Notes: generated from the letters alone by a model not told the origin. Positions 32,725 to 45,798 are shown, counted from the stretch's first letter. The stretch is DNA of 64,000 nt from Auanema rhodensis (GCA_964057225.1 OZ059898.1:11842001-11906000); one strand, 5' to 3'. Numbers and translations are program-made.

Positions 32725-35656
32725 ATTTGCTCAGAAGAACTGGCCTTCGAGAAATAAACTTTCAGAACGACTACTCAAAGAGTGATTCTAATTGAAAAAG
32801 GTATACAGGGTCGATTAAAGAAAATGATAAGAATTAAAATTATCTCGCTTTATATGTATTACAGTTGAACCACCCCCCCCCCTTTCTCCCTCCATAATCT
32901 CTACCTTTTTCTTTTGAATTATTCATTATCATCTTAATATGTAATCGAGTATTAGAAGAATTTCTGTCATCAGATCTATATTTTTCCTTATAAGATAGTA
33001 TGAGCCTCAAATTTGAACCCATAAAACTAAGGGCGAATACTTGTAAACGCATGAGTCATTTAAACTATGTGAAGATTATCACATTTTCTTTATTTCAAAA
33101 TATATAATTAATTCCAATGAAGGGTTGAAGAATATATAGTTATGTGTCACAAAACAATGAATAATCACATTTTCCTCTATACATATACCCATATATCTAA
33201 CATGAACTATAAATTTCACATGCTGCTATCTAATTATTGCACCATCTGATTCTTTTATGATAAGAGCAGTGGCTACTGCGTTTTCGACAAAAAATTTTAA
33301 TTTTTCACACAATTAAGAACATGATCAGCATTTCTAATTTTACAGGATTTTCAATTTTTATAAATATTTCCAAGGTGATGAATCGGAAAAAAAAAGAAAC
33401 GAATATCTAATACTTTATCAAATGATAAACTTAATCTGCAAATCGGCAACATGTCAAATTGTCAATTCTGCTGCACCAATTCTTCTAATCCATAGATAAT
33501 TCATTTTCAAACCAATTGCAATACAAACAATAATGAGTATATCACAAGTACTATCTCATTTCAATATTATATAATTATAATTTTGTATTTATTCGAATAA
33601 TTTATATAAAAGTATAACTTATAAAAGAAAACATCAAGAGTAATACATTACCTACTGAAGAGCTTGAGTTTGAAACGAACAAACTATTAAAATAACTTTA
33701 GTTTTTTCTGAAACAATATGAGTTCTTTGTAGTTTGTCAACTACAGGAGCAAAAATTATACTGAACATCTAACTATCCAAATGATAAACTTAATCGGCTC
33801 CTGACAATTTTTGAAGTTTTAAAAGTTGTAAACGTGTGCATTTGATGAAAAGATATTTTTATTTTCAGAAACAGAACAGAACGATTGCATTTATCAAGGT
33901 CGGACAAGATTATTAAACATGAAAAGATGATTATTATAGAACAGGCTATCTTTAAATGTTTTCTTTTCTTTTTATAAACTGGGATAAGTGGGTATAGTTG
34001 TGGTATATCATTTAACGATAACATCCAAAATAACATTCAAACGGTATGTGAAATTGTTGCACAATATTTTATGATTTTCATGTACAAATACACGTCGAAA
34101 GTTCTCGATTCGATTATGTATAGCTTAGCTGATTCATCAAATAAACGAATCAAATCAAAAATTACTTTCTTTTTTTAATTCACAATGTAGATGATATAGT
34201 AGTTTGGATATTAAAGTTTATTTGAGATCAGAATTATATAGATTAGTAGTTCTTTTATCGCATGACGAATTTCAGTTTACCCAATTAAGCTAGCAACTAG
34301 TTTATATTAAATTTGCCGAGTTCAGGAAACACCTATTGTACTATCGTTGGCAATCAAGATATATTTACCGATTTATTTGATTTTCTGGCTCCTTAACGAC
34401 TTCTAACCTTACCGTTTTCACTTTTGTACTGTATTTTCATTGTGTTATTTAAATATAATTTGTTAATATTTGTGATTCGGATTAAAAGAACTGTTAAAAT
34501 TAGTTTTTTTCCAATAAAATGCCACTCAGTACCTGCCTTTTTTTATGGTTTTTCTCACTATTTATACTCCGATTTCGGAATTTATGGTCAGTCAATATGC
34601 TGCCAACCTTTCTTCATTATTTTTTCATTTTTATGAACACAAATGGGATAATACATTTTTGAATTTTTCATCATTATTTCAGTTTACTAGTTTCATGGTC
34701 TGAAACCTTTTTTTTTAATTTTTACAGTTTTTTGAGAGGACAATTGTCAGAATAACCTGATTCTTTACCCTGAAATCCCTTTTAACAATCTATGAACAAT
34801 AACCAGTCCTCATTGATTCACCTGATTCTATATAATAGAAAACTATCTTCATTAAATATGTTTTTCATTCGTTTGACTGTCAGAACTGTTACCTTGGCTG
34901 AACCGTCGTCGATGTATTCTGAATAGATTATGATGTTTTATACATTTTGTATTTCCTCTCCCCCCTTCCCCTACTTTTTTTAAAAATGATATTTAATTAT
35001 ATTTATATGAATTACACATATCTTAAAATATTTCTATAATAAGAACGCTTATCAGGCAGATAGATACTCAATCAAAATTCAAAGTAGCTGCACATATAGT
35101 CAAACTTTGCCTTATCAGTATTAAATTATCAATATTTATCTAATTGCAAATAAAAAGGAATTTTTATATTTTTTTACAAACTTCAATCTTTTTTATGATT
35201 CACATCATTTCCTAATGATGTCAATTATATTCTCGTTATCAAACAACTATGATCTCCATAAAAGGAAGTGTTCAGCCTCATTTGATGATCTTTCTCAAAT
35301 CAAATTAATATTGCTGATTCTAGAATATTTCTGTTTCTACCTTTTTTATAACTTTGTATGTATATATTTTATCTTTATTGATTTGTTGAATTCATCATAC
35401 CCTCTATGAAAAGCCATGAAAATAACTTTGCTGATCTTGTATACACAATACCTCTATTCTAGTTTTCAATATCTTGTTTGCACAACTTAAGTGCTAAGTT
35501 TTTAAACATTCCAAGTCTTCTCAAAAACTTTTGTCATAATTTACTTTCCTTGACAACTCATTATCACACATCATTTGGTGAAGATTAGAGTCATATAATC
35601 TTTTATAATGTTGTGTTAATCCTTGAAATTCAATGAAAATTCATATATTTTTCAGA
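32725..35656. other. AT-rich intergenic region
   Basis: No gene seen. It contains an 11-base C run near 32872 and many poly-A/T runs. It separates the divergent vWA gene and the small peptide gene, so both 5' regulatory regions must lie in it. Short open frames lack coding character. Confidence 0.55.
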
Positions 35657-35877
35657 ATGAACGTTACGTCTCTGTTTCTGACCTTCGTTATGGTCTTAGC
35701 TATGTGCGTTGCTCAAGTGGTAAGCTCATTAAATCAAGTTTATTCATTGCATCATAATATTTGAAGGCCACCTTCAACGTTCCTCCAACAGGAATGTGCT
35801 TCGTTGGATCTGGTGGAGACTGTTACAGATGCGATTGTGCCAAGCCACTGTCCTGCTACAAGGGAAGCTGCCGTTAA
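35657..35877 (+). CDS. Small secreted six-cysteine peptide (57-aa precursor)
   Basis: Two exons (35657-35719, 35767-35877) with a 47-base intron. The first exon encodes a clear signal peptide (MNVTSLFLTFVMVLAMCVAQ). The second encodes a short mature peptide with six cysteines spaced C-x7-C-x2-C-x-C-x5-C-x4-C and a basic end (YKGSCR). Three disulfides are expected. The Cys array excludes chance. TTTTTCAG ends one base before the ATG, which suggests a trans-splice acceptor and an almost leaderless message. AATAAA sits at 35947. GC-richer codons (TTC, GCC, AAG, TGC) suggest strong expression. The size and Cys pattern fit secreted effector, antimicrobial or signalling peptides, but I do not recognise the family and assign no activity. 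Confidence 0.85.
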
Positions 35878-35946
35878 ATTCAATTAATGATTGAAGCCCT
35901 TATTGGACCGACCAACATGCTTGTCCTTGTATACTCTCAGGATACC

Positions 35947-35952
35947 AATAAA
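35947..35952 (+). terminator. Poly(A) signal of the six-cysteine peptide gene
   Basis: AATAAA 69 bases after the stop codon. Confidence 0.65.
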
Positions 35953-36433
35953 AACCCAAACTAAAAGCATATTTGTATCTATTATCTCTTTCAAACATTA
36001 GAAAAAAAGATTGTTTCCCAATTTCTCTTTGATATGATACTGTTGGACAGTGTTCCATTAGTCATAAACAATAGCAACACCGTTAATCACCAGTCAGACA
36101 CGGTTATGACCAATAACATAATAGATAAAAGAAACAATCACAGAAATTTGTCATTTGCTCTCCATATACCAACCAGCTAATGTTTATTTCTCATGACATA
36201 CAAGGCAACACATATTCAATCATAGCTTTTTATTCATTTGAAATTTTATATAACATATCAACAGGAGTTAAATACAATAGCATAGCACATTGGCTGAAAA
36301 GGACACTAATTATTAGACCAGTATTGAATTATTAGCTTTGGAAACGAAAGACGAGAGCTGTTCAATGAAACTTACAACGTACAAGAACAGTAGACTACAT
36401 TTCTTAAACAAAATAAACATCAAACATACAAAA
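35953..36433. other. Intergenic space between convergent genes
   Basis: About 480 AT-rich bases between the peptide gene and the end of the zinc-finger gene. It should hold the 3' UTR of the latter. Nothing else seen. Confidence 0.5.
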
Positions 36434-39400
36434 TTATACACCATTTTGTTCTTCATATGCTTCTTCCATGAAATCAATTTGAGATTCTTCAAGATATTGC
36501 TCAGCAATTTCTCCTTCAGTAATATACTGCAACATATATAAAATTGAAAATTAAACTAAATTAAGAAAGATAGACCTGAACACTTTCATCCTCATATATT
36601 TCTTCATATTGTCCAACGTCTTCCGAATAGGCAATCTGTTCGTCATCGATCTGAAAAATAAGAACATAAATGATATTATTAATAACGAAAAAATATTTAC
36701 ATGTTGTTCATTTGAAGTAGAAGCTTGAGGTATCCCCTGAGTGTATTCTGCCTTAATTTGCACATCTTCATTCTTTCTTTGACGATCGAAGTCATTCTTC
36801 CTTTCAATCTCTGCTAATTCCTCGTCTTCCTCCATTTCTCCGAATGGATCATTCTCATCGAAATCATCTTCAGCAGGTATTGGAGGCTGAAAACACAGTT
36901 AAATTAATAAATCGAGCAAGCAAAACACAAACCCGAGCAGATGTCTGAGGAAGAATGTTCTCTCCTTCGTCCAAAGATGTAGCGAGATCACGAGCAGTTT
37001 CTGGATCGATTTCCTCATCTTCACCCAACAATATATATACAGGTTCTCCATCAGCACCATACATGGTTTGAATCTAAGCAAACTAATTACCAATCAAAAC
37101 TAATTAAAACCAAACCTTGGAGAAATCAACATTATATTCACTCTTGAACCTTTGAATCATCTCTGGATCATCTATAACTTCTCCAAGTTGGGCATCTGTC
37201 CTACGTTGAGTGCTGGACGCAGCAGCCTTAGAAGACTAAAAAAACAGTACAAAAAATGGGTAAACTAAACGAACTCTGCTGTTTCCAGTGTATTCAGGCA
37301 TCATTTCCGGATGTTTGGATTTCAAATGCCTTATTCCTCGGCACATGTTGTAAGGCTTATGTAGTGCATATGTCAAATTACAGATGAGGCACTCCACCAG
37401 TTGGGCATGTACGAATTCCATGCAACCATCAGAAACTCTTTCTAACCTGGCTTTGCATAATTCATATTGCATATTTTCCATTTCCCCAGGATGATGTTGT
37501 TTATAATGTTTGATGGCACCTATAATAACGGCATATCAGAAAACGCTAAATATTCTAAACAAACCAGCCGAGATTACTGCTCCAAAAATATTACCCTGGC
37601 ACAGTTTACATCTCCATTGACATTCCGAAACAGCTTCAACGTACATAGAATTAGTTGGTACAGCTTGTCTAAATGAATGACACTAGAAGAAAAATTTCAT
37701 ATCACAAAGAATTACCTGAAGCAAGGCTGAACAAAACTTCTCTTCGGCTTACTACGCCTGCCGAATTGCATTCGACTATTGGTATACGACTAAACTTGAT
37801 ATCATAAAAAAAAAAAAAAAAAACAAGAAAACATACATCTTTAAAATTCGCTGGATTTGGTTCATCAATATCTTCTTCACCGTTATGCTCATTATTACCA
37901 GCAAGTTGTAACTTTTGCATTCTACGACCAATAGCCTAAATTTAAAAGAAATATAAGAAATAGAATAGAACAACTCACTTTATCTAGTATAGCTTCTGAG
38001 CTATAAGTCTGTTCAAATTTATGGCATTTTACGTGAAACTCATCTGGTAAAACAACTTCAAAATCTTCTCCATACTTTTCTAATAATCGAGCGTTAATAA
38101 CAAGCTCCTAGAAGTAAAATGGTAAAATTATGAAAATAAAACAAACAACAATATACCTGAAGACATAAGAGACATTTTGGAACCTCGATTTCGTCAGGAT
38201 GAACTTCAGTGAAATGCATCGCCAGAGCATTTTTGTCCATGAACATACCACACCAAATGCATTGAAGATTATCGGAACTTTCAAGACTAACATCAATAAC
38301 AGCAAAATCCTAGAAAACAGTACAACGTTCAATTTAATTTACTTTTTGAAAATATTACTTGAATGGATAATGGCTTTCCACATCCAGGCTGAGTTTGTCG
38401 ATTTTGCCAAGTTCCCGCACAGCGATGAGCCGAGGGATGCCAAGCATTAAAATGTCTTACTAAGTGAACGATTTCAAACTTTTTGTTCAAAGAGACAACA
38501 GCGTTACAGATTCCGCAACGAGCATGTTGTTTATCAACAAGGGAAACAGGAACCTATAAGAGCTCAGTAAACATTGCATTTCAGGTATAAAGATTCATAC
38601 TTTTCTCCCCATTTTCTCAACCATTTTTTTCTTTAAAGCTATTTCAAGCTGACCGAGAGTCATTTCAACTGGGTTTACACGAATTTGACTAACTTTCCGT
38701 AAAGGTCTCTGACCTCTCACTCTCATCATTTCATCAGTGGGTAAAGCATCGAAAGTTCTATAGAAAATACAATTAGATATGTGATATATAAAAGTATTAA
38801 GCACCTGAATCCACTTTCCATATTTTTCTTTTCCATATATAATTTATCTCTCAACCATGTTTCATAAGGAATTTCTTCTAGGTTCATAGTACCATCGCCT
38901 AATACCTATAAAACATATTGTATACATTAGATTTGACATAACAAAACATTACCTCAGGGTGCATATTTGGCAAATGAACTGACATTAAACTATCATAAGG
39001 TACGATCTCTCCACAGAGGCCGCAGCAAATATTTTTACTATCTAAGAAATTGAATTCAACCGTTCTGAGATCTTCACCAGAAGCTTCCACAACCATTTGA
39101 ACTTCTTCTCCATTAGCATCATAATAGATTTCAGTTCCTGAAAATATCTTTATTGCTAAAAACTGAAAAAAAGAATTCATACCGTCCACTCCTCTTGATA
39201 CATGAACATACTGCTGGGTACCTCCAGGAGATTGCACTCTAACCATATTCTCAGGATCTAAGTACATCTGAAGGCAATTTTGTAAAAAAACTAATGATAG
39301 CAGTCAAAACCTCGGGAGGCCTTCGCCTTTCCTGAGGACCAAGCTCAGGAACAAGTCTAGGTGGTGCGTCATCGTCTTCTTCCTAAATAACAAGCCAAGT

Positions 39401-41014
39401 TATATCCATTACATCTAGAATTAAATAAATACCTCTTGTGGTTGTTCATTAGCAGCTTCTTGTTTATTAGTAGCTTCAATATTAGGTGGAGATTCCTGTT
39501 GTAATATGCCTGTGCCCTGTTCATCCATTTGAACCTCTTGCTCTTCTAATATATTTGAATATTACACTAATCAAGAGAAATAATTGTACACCTATAACTT
39601 CAATCCCTTCGGGAATTTCAGAATATTCCACTTCCTCTACGAAGTCTTCATCCCCCATTTCATACATCAATTCTCTACCACTCTCATCGATAACTGTATA
39701 TGTTCTACCCTACAAACATGATTCATTAAATAGAAATTTAACAACTTATCCTACCTTTTTCGGACTGATTATCTCTTCTTGAACTTCATCTGAATTTATG
39801 TTAAGTATTTCCTCAGGCTCTTCCGGAGGAGTACGATAGGGAGGCTGCTGAAGAAAGTTATATTAAACTACAAAAAATATATGTTTATAATTTACAGTAG
39901 GATTTTTTCTGAAATCAGTCCTCATGCGAGTGGATGTCAACATCACTGGCCTGGCTCTATCTTTTGGGCGATGTTCTTCTGGTAAATCTGACCCCGGTTT
40001 CTGAGTCTATAATAACATATTTTCAATGTATTTATTCTGCATGCCCACCTCAATTTCCTCTAGAATAACTTTGGAAGTACTTGGTACATTTCCATCATTT
40101 TTAGCGACAAATGTCTCAGACTCTCCTTCTTTAATAACAAACTGTTCTTCCTCTTGCAAAGGTAAGGCACTTTCCTCTTCAACTGCTGACAAATTTGGGA
40201 AGTGTGATTCCTTAATGATTGCACTCCTAACAAGGATACTCCCCTTTATAACTTACCTCAACATCCTCCATTGCAACTTTGTCCTCTTTCGATCCTCTGG
40301 TAAGAGAACTCTCAGAAAGGCTCGATCTTGTTCTCTGTCTACCAACGGTTTTTCCAGTATCATTATCCTAAGAGAACAAAACAGCTTAATATATTGAAAA
40401 TAATTAGTAACCATCTGGCTTTCCATCAACTTCCTACTAGGAACACGTTTCCTAGCACTCCGAGATAATGCGGGACTCTCAACGTCAGATTCCGCTGATT
40501 GTACTTCTTTAGGTTGAGAACTAACATCTTCGAATACTTGTGGTTTTTTATATTCATCCTAAACGAATAAATTAAACGGAAAATAAAACAAAAATCATAC
40601 AGTTTGAAGACGCCTTCTCTTCCTAGCTTGAGGACTGCTTTGCGTTATCTCGGCCTGAGATGAAGTGGCAGAAGACTGTGATGCTCGGGAAACGCGCCCT
40701 AATCAGAATAACATATTTACTTACATATTAAATTAAGCACACCTCGTTTTCTAATAGTTTGTGTCTCGTCAGTTGATTCAATAGATTTATCTTCATCTCT
40801 AACTTCTAGTTTCTTATCAGTTTGAAGTTTGAGGTAAGGTTTTATTGGACTTTGCCTAGTAGATCTCCGCGGCGAGCCTATTGAATTAAAACTGAGAATG
40901 CTAATTTAGAATTTATTAAAATTTTTTCCCATTCCTAGAGAAGCAAAAGCTCCTTGTTTTTCGTAACGTGCGTTGTATAAGTAATAAAATACCTTTATTA
41001 GACCGAGTGGACAT
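36434..41014 (-). CDS. Acidic multi-zinc-finger nuclear protein (about 1,110 aa)
   Basis: About 27 short exons read in phase from MSTRSNKG (start 41014) to EEAYEEQNGV-stop. The N-terminal 270 residues are basic and serine-rich with nuclear-localisation-like clusters (TIRKRGRVSR, QARKRRRLQT, RSARKRVPSRK). An acidic stretch follows (EEPEEILN, GDEDFVEEVEYSE, about 270-400). Five or so zinc-finger-like CxxC...HxnH units come next: ICCGLCGE...HLPNMH (about 463), RCGICN...HLVRHFNAWH (about 581), QCIWCGMF...HFTEVH (about 650), WRCKLCQG...HYKQHH (about 806) and ECLICN...HLKSKH (about 875). The C-terminus is again acidic. A histidine-proline-glutamate (HPE/HPDE) follows most fingers, so they look duplicated from one ancestor. 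Likely a chromatin or transcription cofactor. The exon at about 37.75 kb was placed in the phase that keeps the frame open. Orthologue not recognised. Confidence 0.82.
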
Positions 41015-41039
41015 CTTGAAATTTAAAAATATTAGTCTG

Positions 41040-41160
41040 GCGCTACTTGGATGGTCTCGCAGAGAATTAGTTTCGGGGTAAGACGCGTCGAAACACCAGT
41101 CGATAAGCCCCGCCTACGGCGAAGCAACGCGCTGCGTACGCTGAAATGGCGCGAATATAT
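41040..41160 (-). promoter_or_regulatory. GC-rich promoter of the zinc-finger gene with an E2F-like site
   Basis: A GC/CpG-rich block directly upstream of the start codon, against an AT-rich background. On the minus strand it contains TTCGCGCCATTT (41155-41144), close to the E2F/DP consensus TTTSGCGC, plus a CCCCGCC box (41108-41114). E2F-DP sites are typical of cell-cycle and synMuv/DREAM-controlled nematode genes. The remainder to 41590 is AT-rich and holds the start region of this gene and the 3' UTR of the PLD gene. Confidence 0.45.
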
Positions 41161-41590
41161 AAAATTTAAATTTTGTTAGTCCAATACATTTGTTAACTTA
41201 AAATTGGAAGAGGCGCTAATTTTCTTTCCATATTCTAAAAAAGGAAGTATCGATTTAAATTAAATTACGTATTCTTGTAGAGTTTTTGATGTGTGTATTA
41301 ATCAAGAGTGTTTTGATCATATGATTTCATGATTTTATCAATGTTTGATAATTATCTTATAGAACGTTATTATTATATTAATATCTACCAAAATTATTCA
41401 TTTCATAATGACAATTATAATAATGATTCATATAATATCTACCTGAAGTTTCATGACTTTAGCATAAATAATATGATTAAATACAAACAAAAAATGTACA
41501 AATTCTATATACAATATTGCTACCCGCTGTCGAGATTTGGTATATCATACAATGTCGCATACAAGCACCTATTTCTAGCGAGTTTAAAGC

Positions 41591-44500
41591 TTAAACTCGT
41601 AGACTATCAGCATGGGGTGAATTGATTGCATCACATATGTGTTTGTCAAGAGGAACTGGTGAACACATCCTAATATAAAAATCTAAGTCGTATGCGTAAG
41701 GCCCGTACCAATATCGTCTATTGATTTCTTTGATCATTCTGAAAAATGAACGGGTTATTACAGAATAGAAAATTGCGAAAATTTCTATATACAACCGTGA
41801 TGCTGTAACAAAAGTTTGAAATAGAATTATTTTGCGTCTCGCATATTTTATCATGTTTATTAATTATGCTTGACGTGCTTGTTTGAAACATACCCCATTA
41901 AAGGTTTCTTGGGCCCTTCCTTGATTACAACACTGAGTCCTGTATCAGCATGGAAATAATCGGGAGTGAAGTTGGAAGTAGCTGAAAAGCAAATGATAAG
42001 TTTCCAATCAAAACTATATTTGCATACATATCAAAAATTCTTTCTCTGTTAAAACAGATTTTCCATGTGATTTACGGTCCATATAGATATTTTGATAAGG
42101 AAATGAATGAAGCTTCTGTAAGAAAATAGTCTTCTTGTTATATTATTATAGTTTCACTAACTATTTCAATATTGGAAGAAGATTTAGCCAGTTTTTTCAA
42201 GTATTTTAATGTTTTGGCTCGATATTGAGAGTGACGAGACATCGTCATGATTCTGACACGAACTCCACGATGGGCTGCGGCTAAGACGGCATCAGTAATT
42301 TCAGGCATTATTCTGTAAATGGCACAAATGTTTGAATATCTCTACATTCAAATATTCATACTTGTTTGATTTTACGAAATGGAAAAATGGAACGAAATCC
42401 ATAACAGAGATGTGAACTTCTTTTTCGGCTTCATTGATAAGTCGTAAAATTTCTCCTAATTCACTGTCACGACCAGGCTCACGCATGATATCAGGGGATA
42501 TCTGTAATGAAAGAAAATTTATCCAAGAGATTGGTTAATATCAAAACATGTTCATTCACTTGCTGATGTTTGAAGCGATTAATTAAAGGGATAGTTTTAT
42601 AGTTTTAAACTTACCGCTGTATGAATATGTGTATCTCCAATGCGCAGTCTGTTTGTATGGCTGTAAGGTACACGACTTTGAAAAACTACTAGACTTCCAC
42701 CAGCTGAGTTCCACATGTTGTTGTAAACCTTAGAAAATATTATTTTAAAATTTTTAAGTTGAAAAACAGTTAAATACTTGTTTTAAGTCGTCAGCAAAAC
42801 AAGGGCAATTCTTAACTAAAACTCCTAGCTCACCCTTCTGAAAAATGTTTTAAACATGATTTTTGTTTTTCACTCAGTGTTAAATACCTGTTGTAATGAT
42901 AAATAATCTAAATTCGCAGAAGTAATCAAGCTATGCAGAGAATCGACTATGATAGCTTTTGAATGTTGAATAACCATAGGCATAGTATCATGGGTACGAC
43001 GCTCAATTGCTCCTAAATCAAAAGCAATTAATATATTCATTATTATAATCATTTACGTGTAAAACATGAAATAAATTCGAACCTAAGCGATGTAATTCCT
43101 CAGCATCTCGATATTTCACGGAATCAACCTCTCCTCCAACATCCACAAGGCGGATTCGAATATCATCTTGAATTCCGCGTTTTTTCAATAATTCGAAAAT
43201 CTCGTTGCCCTATAAAAATTAACTATATAATACATAGTGTAATGAATTTTTGTGGTATTTATAAAGATCAAGTTGAGAAATTCAATCTTAACTACACCCA
43301 CAAGGGGTACGGTAAATGGTTCAGTCACATTACGGTGGTAACAACTGTTGCTGTTCCCTTCAATGATACTGATGTGTTTAAAATCTCAATAACCTATTCT
43401 AAGCACAGATATACAAAACAGGAAAACAATAAACAGATACAAAGTACTATATATTTTAATTAATGTAGTTTATGCGTTGTGCACGTCATAGCACAATGTC
43501 TGGATAGATAACACGAACTTTAGGATTTCACAATACTTCTTTTTTAAAAGTTTAAATTAGTTCTTTAAAATATCATTGTTATTACTTAGATTTTTTTAGA
43601 ATAAAAGTACATACATTATTGATGTATAATTTAAATATTTAACCGTAAATGAACACATGAACTTTTCTGTATTTTTGACTGTAAAATGTCGTTGATTTCT
43701 AAACAAACAACTGAACTGATCAAAGATGTACAGCTGGGCAATAGCATTTCACACATTACTTGTAAGTACATCTCAAGTTAATTTTATGTTGCTGAACTAT
43801 GAACCACTAATCGTTGATAGATCATATGGAATGCATAGAGTTTTCTTCTGCCGGATATTTTCGTAATCCAGTTAGAACACGTGGTTGTTTTGATTGATGA
43901 TCAGAATCCGTAAGGAGATGAAGAACCACTTTACCGTTATAATTAGCATCATCAACTTGTGTGACTTCGCGAATACGTTGGAAGTACGGTAGTAGAACTA
44001 ACCCTCTTAGCATATGTTTTCCTATAATCGTCGGTGTATTCCAAGGCTCGAAGATTGCTCGATGAGTCCATGATCAAAATTTCTGATCGAGCATTTCCAA
44101 ATAATTCTGTGAAAACAGAGTAGCTATTGTTCAGCTTAAGCTGAGAATAGTCAAACGGAAGAGCTTCTGGATAGTCTTCGGTTAGCTGGATACTGTAAGA
44201 GAAAAAACCAAAATGAGCAAAAAAAAAGAAAAGTAAAGTAAAAGAAGGTAAGAAAACGGATAATAGAAATAATACGCTACCTGCACGTTTTAGAGCACTT
44301 TGACTCTACAGTAATGAAATTCTTTTTTTCATCCACATTGATGATTTTATCTTGCTTAATATGTGGAACAGCATATAAAACTCCAATAATCATCGAAGTT
44401 ACAATGCTGACCAGTAGTATTAAGACTGATAATAGTTCACTAAAATATAACCATCTTAATCAAAACGTATTTGAAAATATTTTTTTATGTTTAAAATTAT

Positions 44501-44898
44501 TATTAGGGTAATTTATAATTAAGAAGAATGGACTTTGTCCCAATATTTTACACTTATATCGTCTCTCTAATCCTCATCTAGACCTGAATCGTCATGAGCA
44601 TATTGCTCAGATGTTCTTCATTCACATTTTTTTTCTATATCTCGAACATATATTTACATATATAGTTATTATCAAATTCAGCTTTATGCTCATATCATCA
44701 CAAGTATAATTATGTTTATGCACAAGAGATTTTTTGTTACAAATTTAAAATAAATAAAAATTGAAAAGAAATTCCAGCGAAGCCGTTCTGTCGGTCCTGC
44801 TTTTGTGGATTTTTTCTGAAAAATTTGACGCAAACAAACCTTGATTGCCGCTTAAGGGATGAGCCAGATGAAGAACGCAGATCGGAAAGCAGCATCAT
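41591..44898 (-). CDS. PLD3/PLD4-type phospholipase-D-fold ectoprotein (482 aa)
   Basis: Twelve exons in perfect phase: 44898-44840, 44439-44281, 44192-44003, 43209-43083, 43012-42888, 42837-42778, 42728-42615, 42501-42362, 42312-42162, 42115-42028, 41981-41894, 41738-41591. The length matches human PLD3 (490). An N-terminal cytosolic tail is followed by one membrane helix (SVLILLVSIVTSMIIGVLYA), giving type II topology as in PLD3. The conserved CSIQLTEDYPEALPF start follows. HKD motif 1 is HSKAIIVDS...TSANLDYLSL. HKD motif 2 is SHGKSVLTE...STSNFTPDYF, where the Asp is Glu, as in PLD3. The tail has RYWYGPYAYDLD, the family's C-terminal signature. PLD3/4 are lysosomal 5' exonucleases and lipid transferases. 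The segment before motif 1 (SSSNLRALEYTDDYR) lacks the usual FYW core. The 793-base intron 3 holds an unrelated open frame. Confidence 0.88.
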
Positions 44899-45253
44899 GA
44901 TGATTCTAAAATTTGATTTGCGCACACATACGCGAACCCCTTAAAAGGAGAAATGGCTGTGGGGCGGGCCGGAAGACTGGGTACCTGTGACGGCATCTAA
45001 TCATCTTCAGATTCACCAACTATCACAAACTACTTTGTGATAGATAATTACTAATGAAGAGACGACTTCATGTCATATTAGGAAATAGTGCTCGATTCTA
45101 AGAGATCGTGTCGCCATGGAAGTGTAAAAACGAAGATCACTCGACCAGATGATGACTAGGACGAAAGCGACACGGTTCGTATGAGAGGCGGAGAGAGAAA
45201 AATAACGAGATTCTTCATCAGTGTGCGTATTGCAGATGATAGCTTACAGGTCA

Positions 45254-45265
45254 CATGACGTCATG
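45254..45265. promoter_or_regulatory. ATF/CREB-type palindrome upstream of the PLD gene
   Basis: CATGACGTCATG is a perfect 12-base palindrome around TGACGTCA, about 356 bases upstream of the PLD start codon. Confidence 0.45.
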
Positions 45266-45792
45266 ATGGCAGCTGATGACAAATGACCGTACAACTAAAA
45301 CAAATCCCAGTTTCAACATTAAAGACGTTCTCACGCCCAAAAAGTTCACAACGTTTTCAGAAGTGTTAGCAAAACCGGACGGAAGTGATGCTAAACTTAT
45401 CACGTGTTGTTGTGAACGGAAATCTCGATTTCTTTTGTCAATCTACGAGTTCATCTGGATTCGGAACCTCTTTTTCTGGTTGTGAATAATCAAAACAATG
45501 GCACATCAACACAATTTTTTTTAGTTTTACAGTAATCGTATTCTATAGACTACGAAGCTGCCTAGCACCTCGTTTGACCAGTTTAGAAGATACTGTCCAC
45601 ATACATAGACACACATATAGATATGACATCATGAAAACCAGATCATGAGGTCGGGGTAACCACATGTTCTACGATACGCAGTGTATCTAAACGACGTCAC
45701 AATGCCAAGAATGATCTAACTATTAACTATGATTCTGATCTGAAACTGAGACGGTACTTCATTGAAAGTCCTTCACGTTTGGAAAAAATTAA

Positions 45793-45798
45793 TTTATT
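45793..45798 (-). terminator. Poly(A) signal of the CAP-domain gene
   Basis: AATAAA on the minus strand, 35 bases after the stop codon. Confidence 0.55.

Noticed and set aside
41329-41625. 98-codon plus-strand frame rich in Tyr, Asn and Ile
   Set aside because: AT-driven composition between two minus-strand genes, overlapping the PLD gene's end; no homology.
43822-44013. 63-codon frame MLRGLVLLPYFQRIREV... in the PLD gene
   Set aside because: It is out of frame with the preceding exon, and joining 44003 to 43209 gives perfect phase and the expected family sequence. Best read as intron, though RNA evidence would settle it.
45276-45485. 69-codon frame MTNDRTTKTNPSFNI...
   Set aside because: Composition is protein-like, but it is isolated, has no homology and sits in the PLD upstream region; not listed as a gene.
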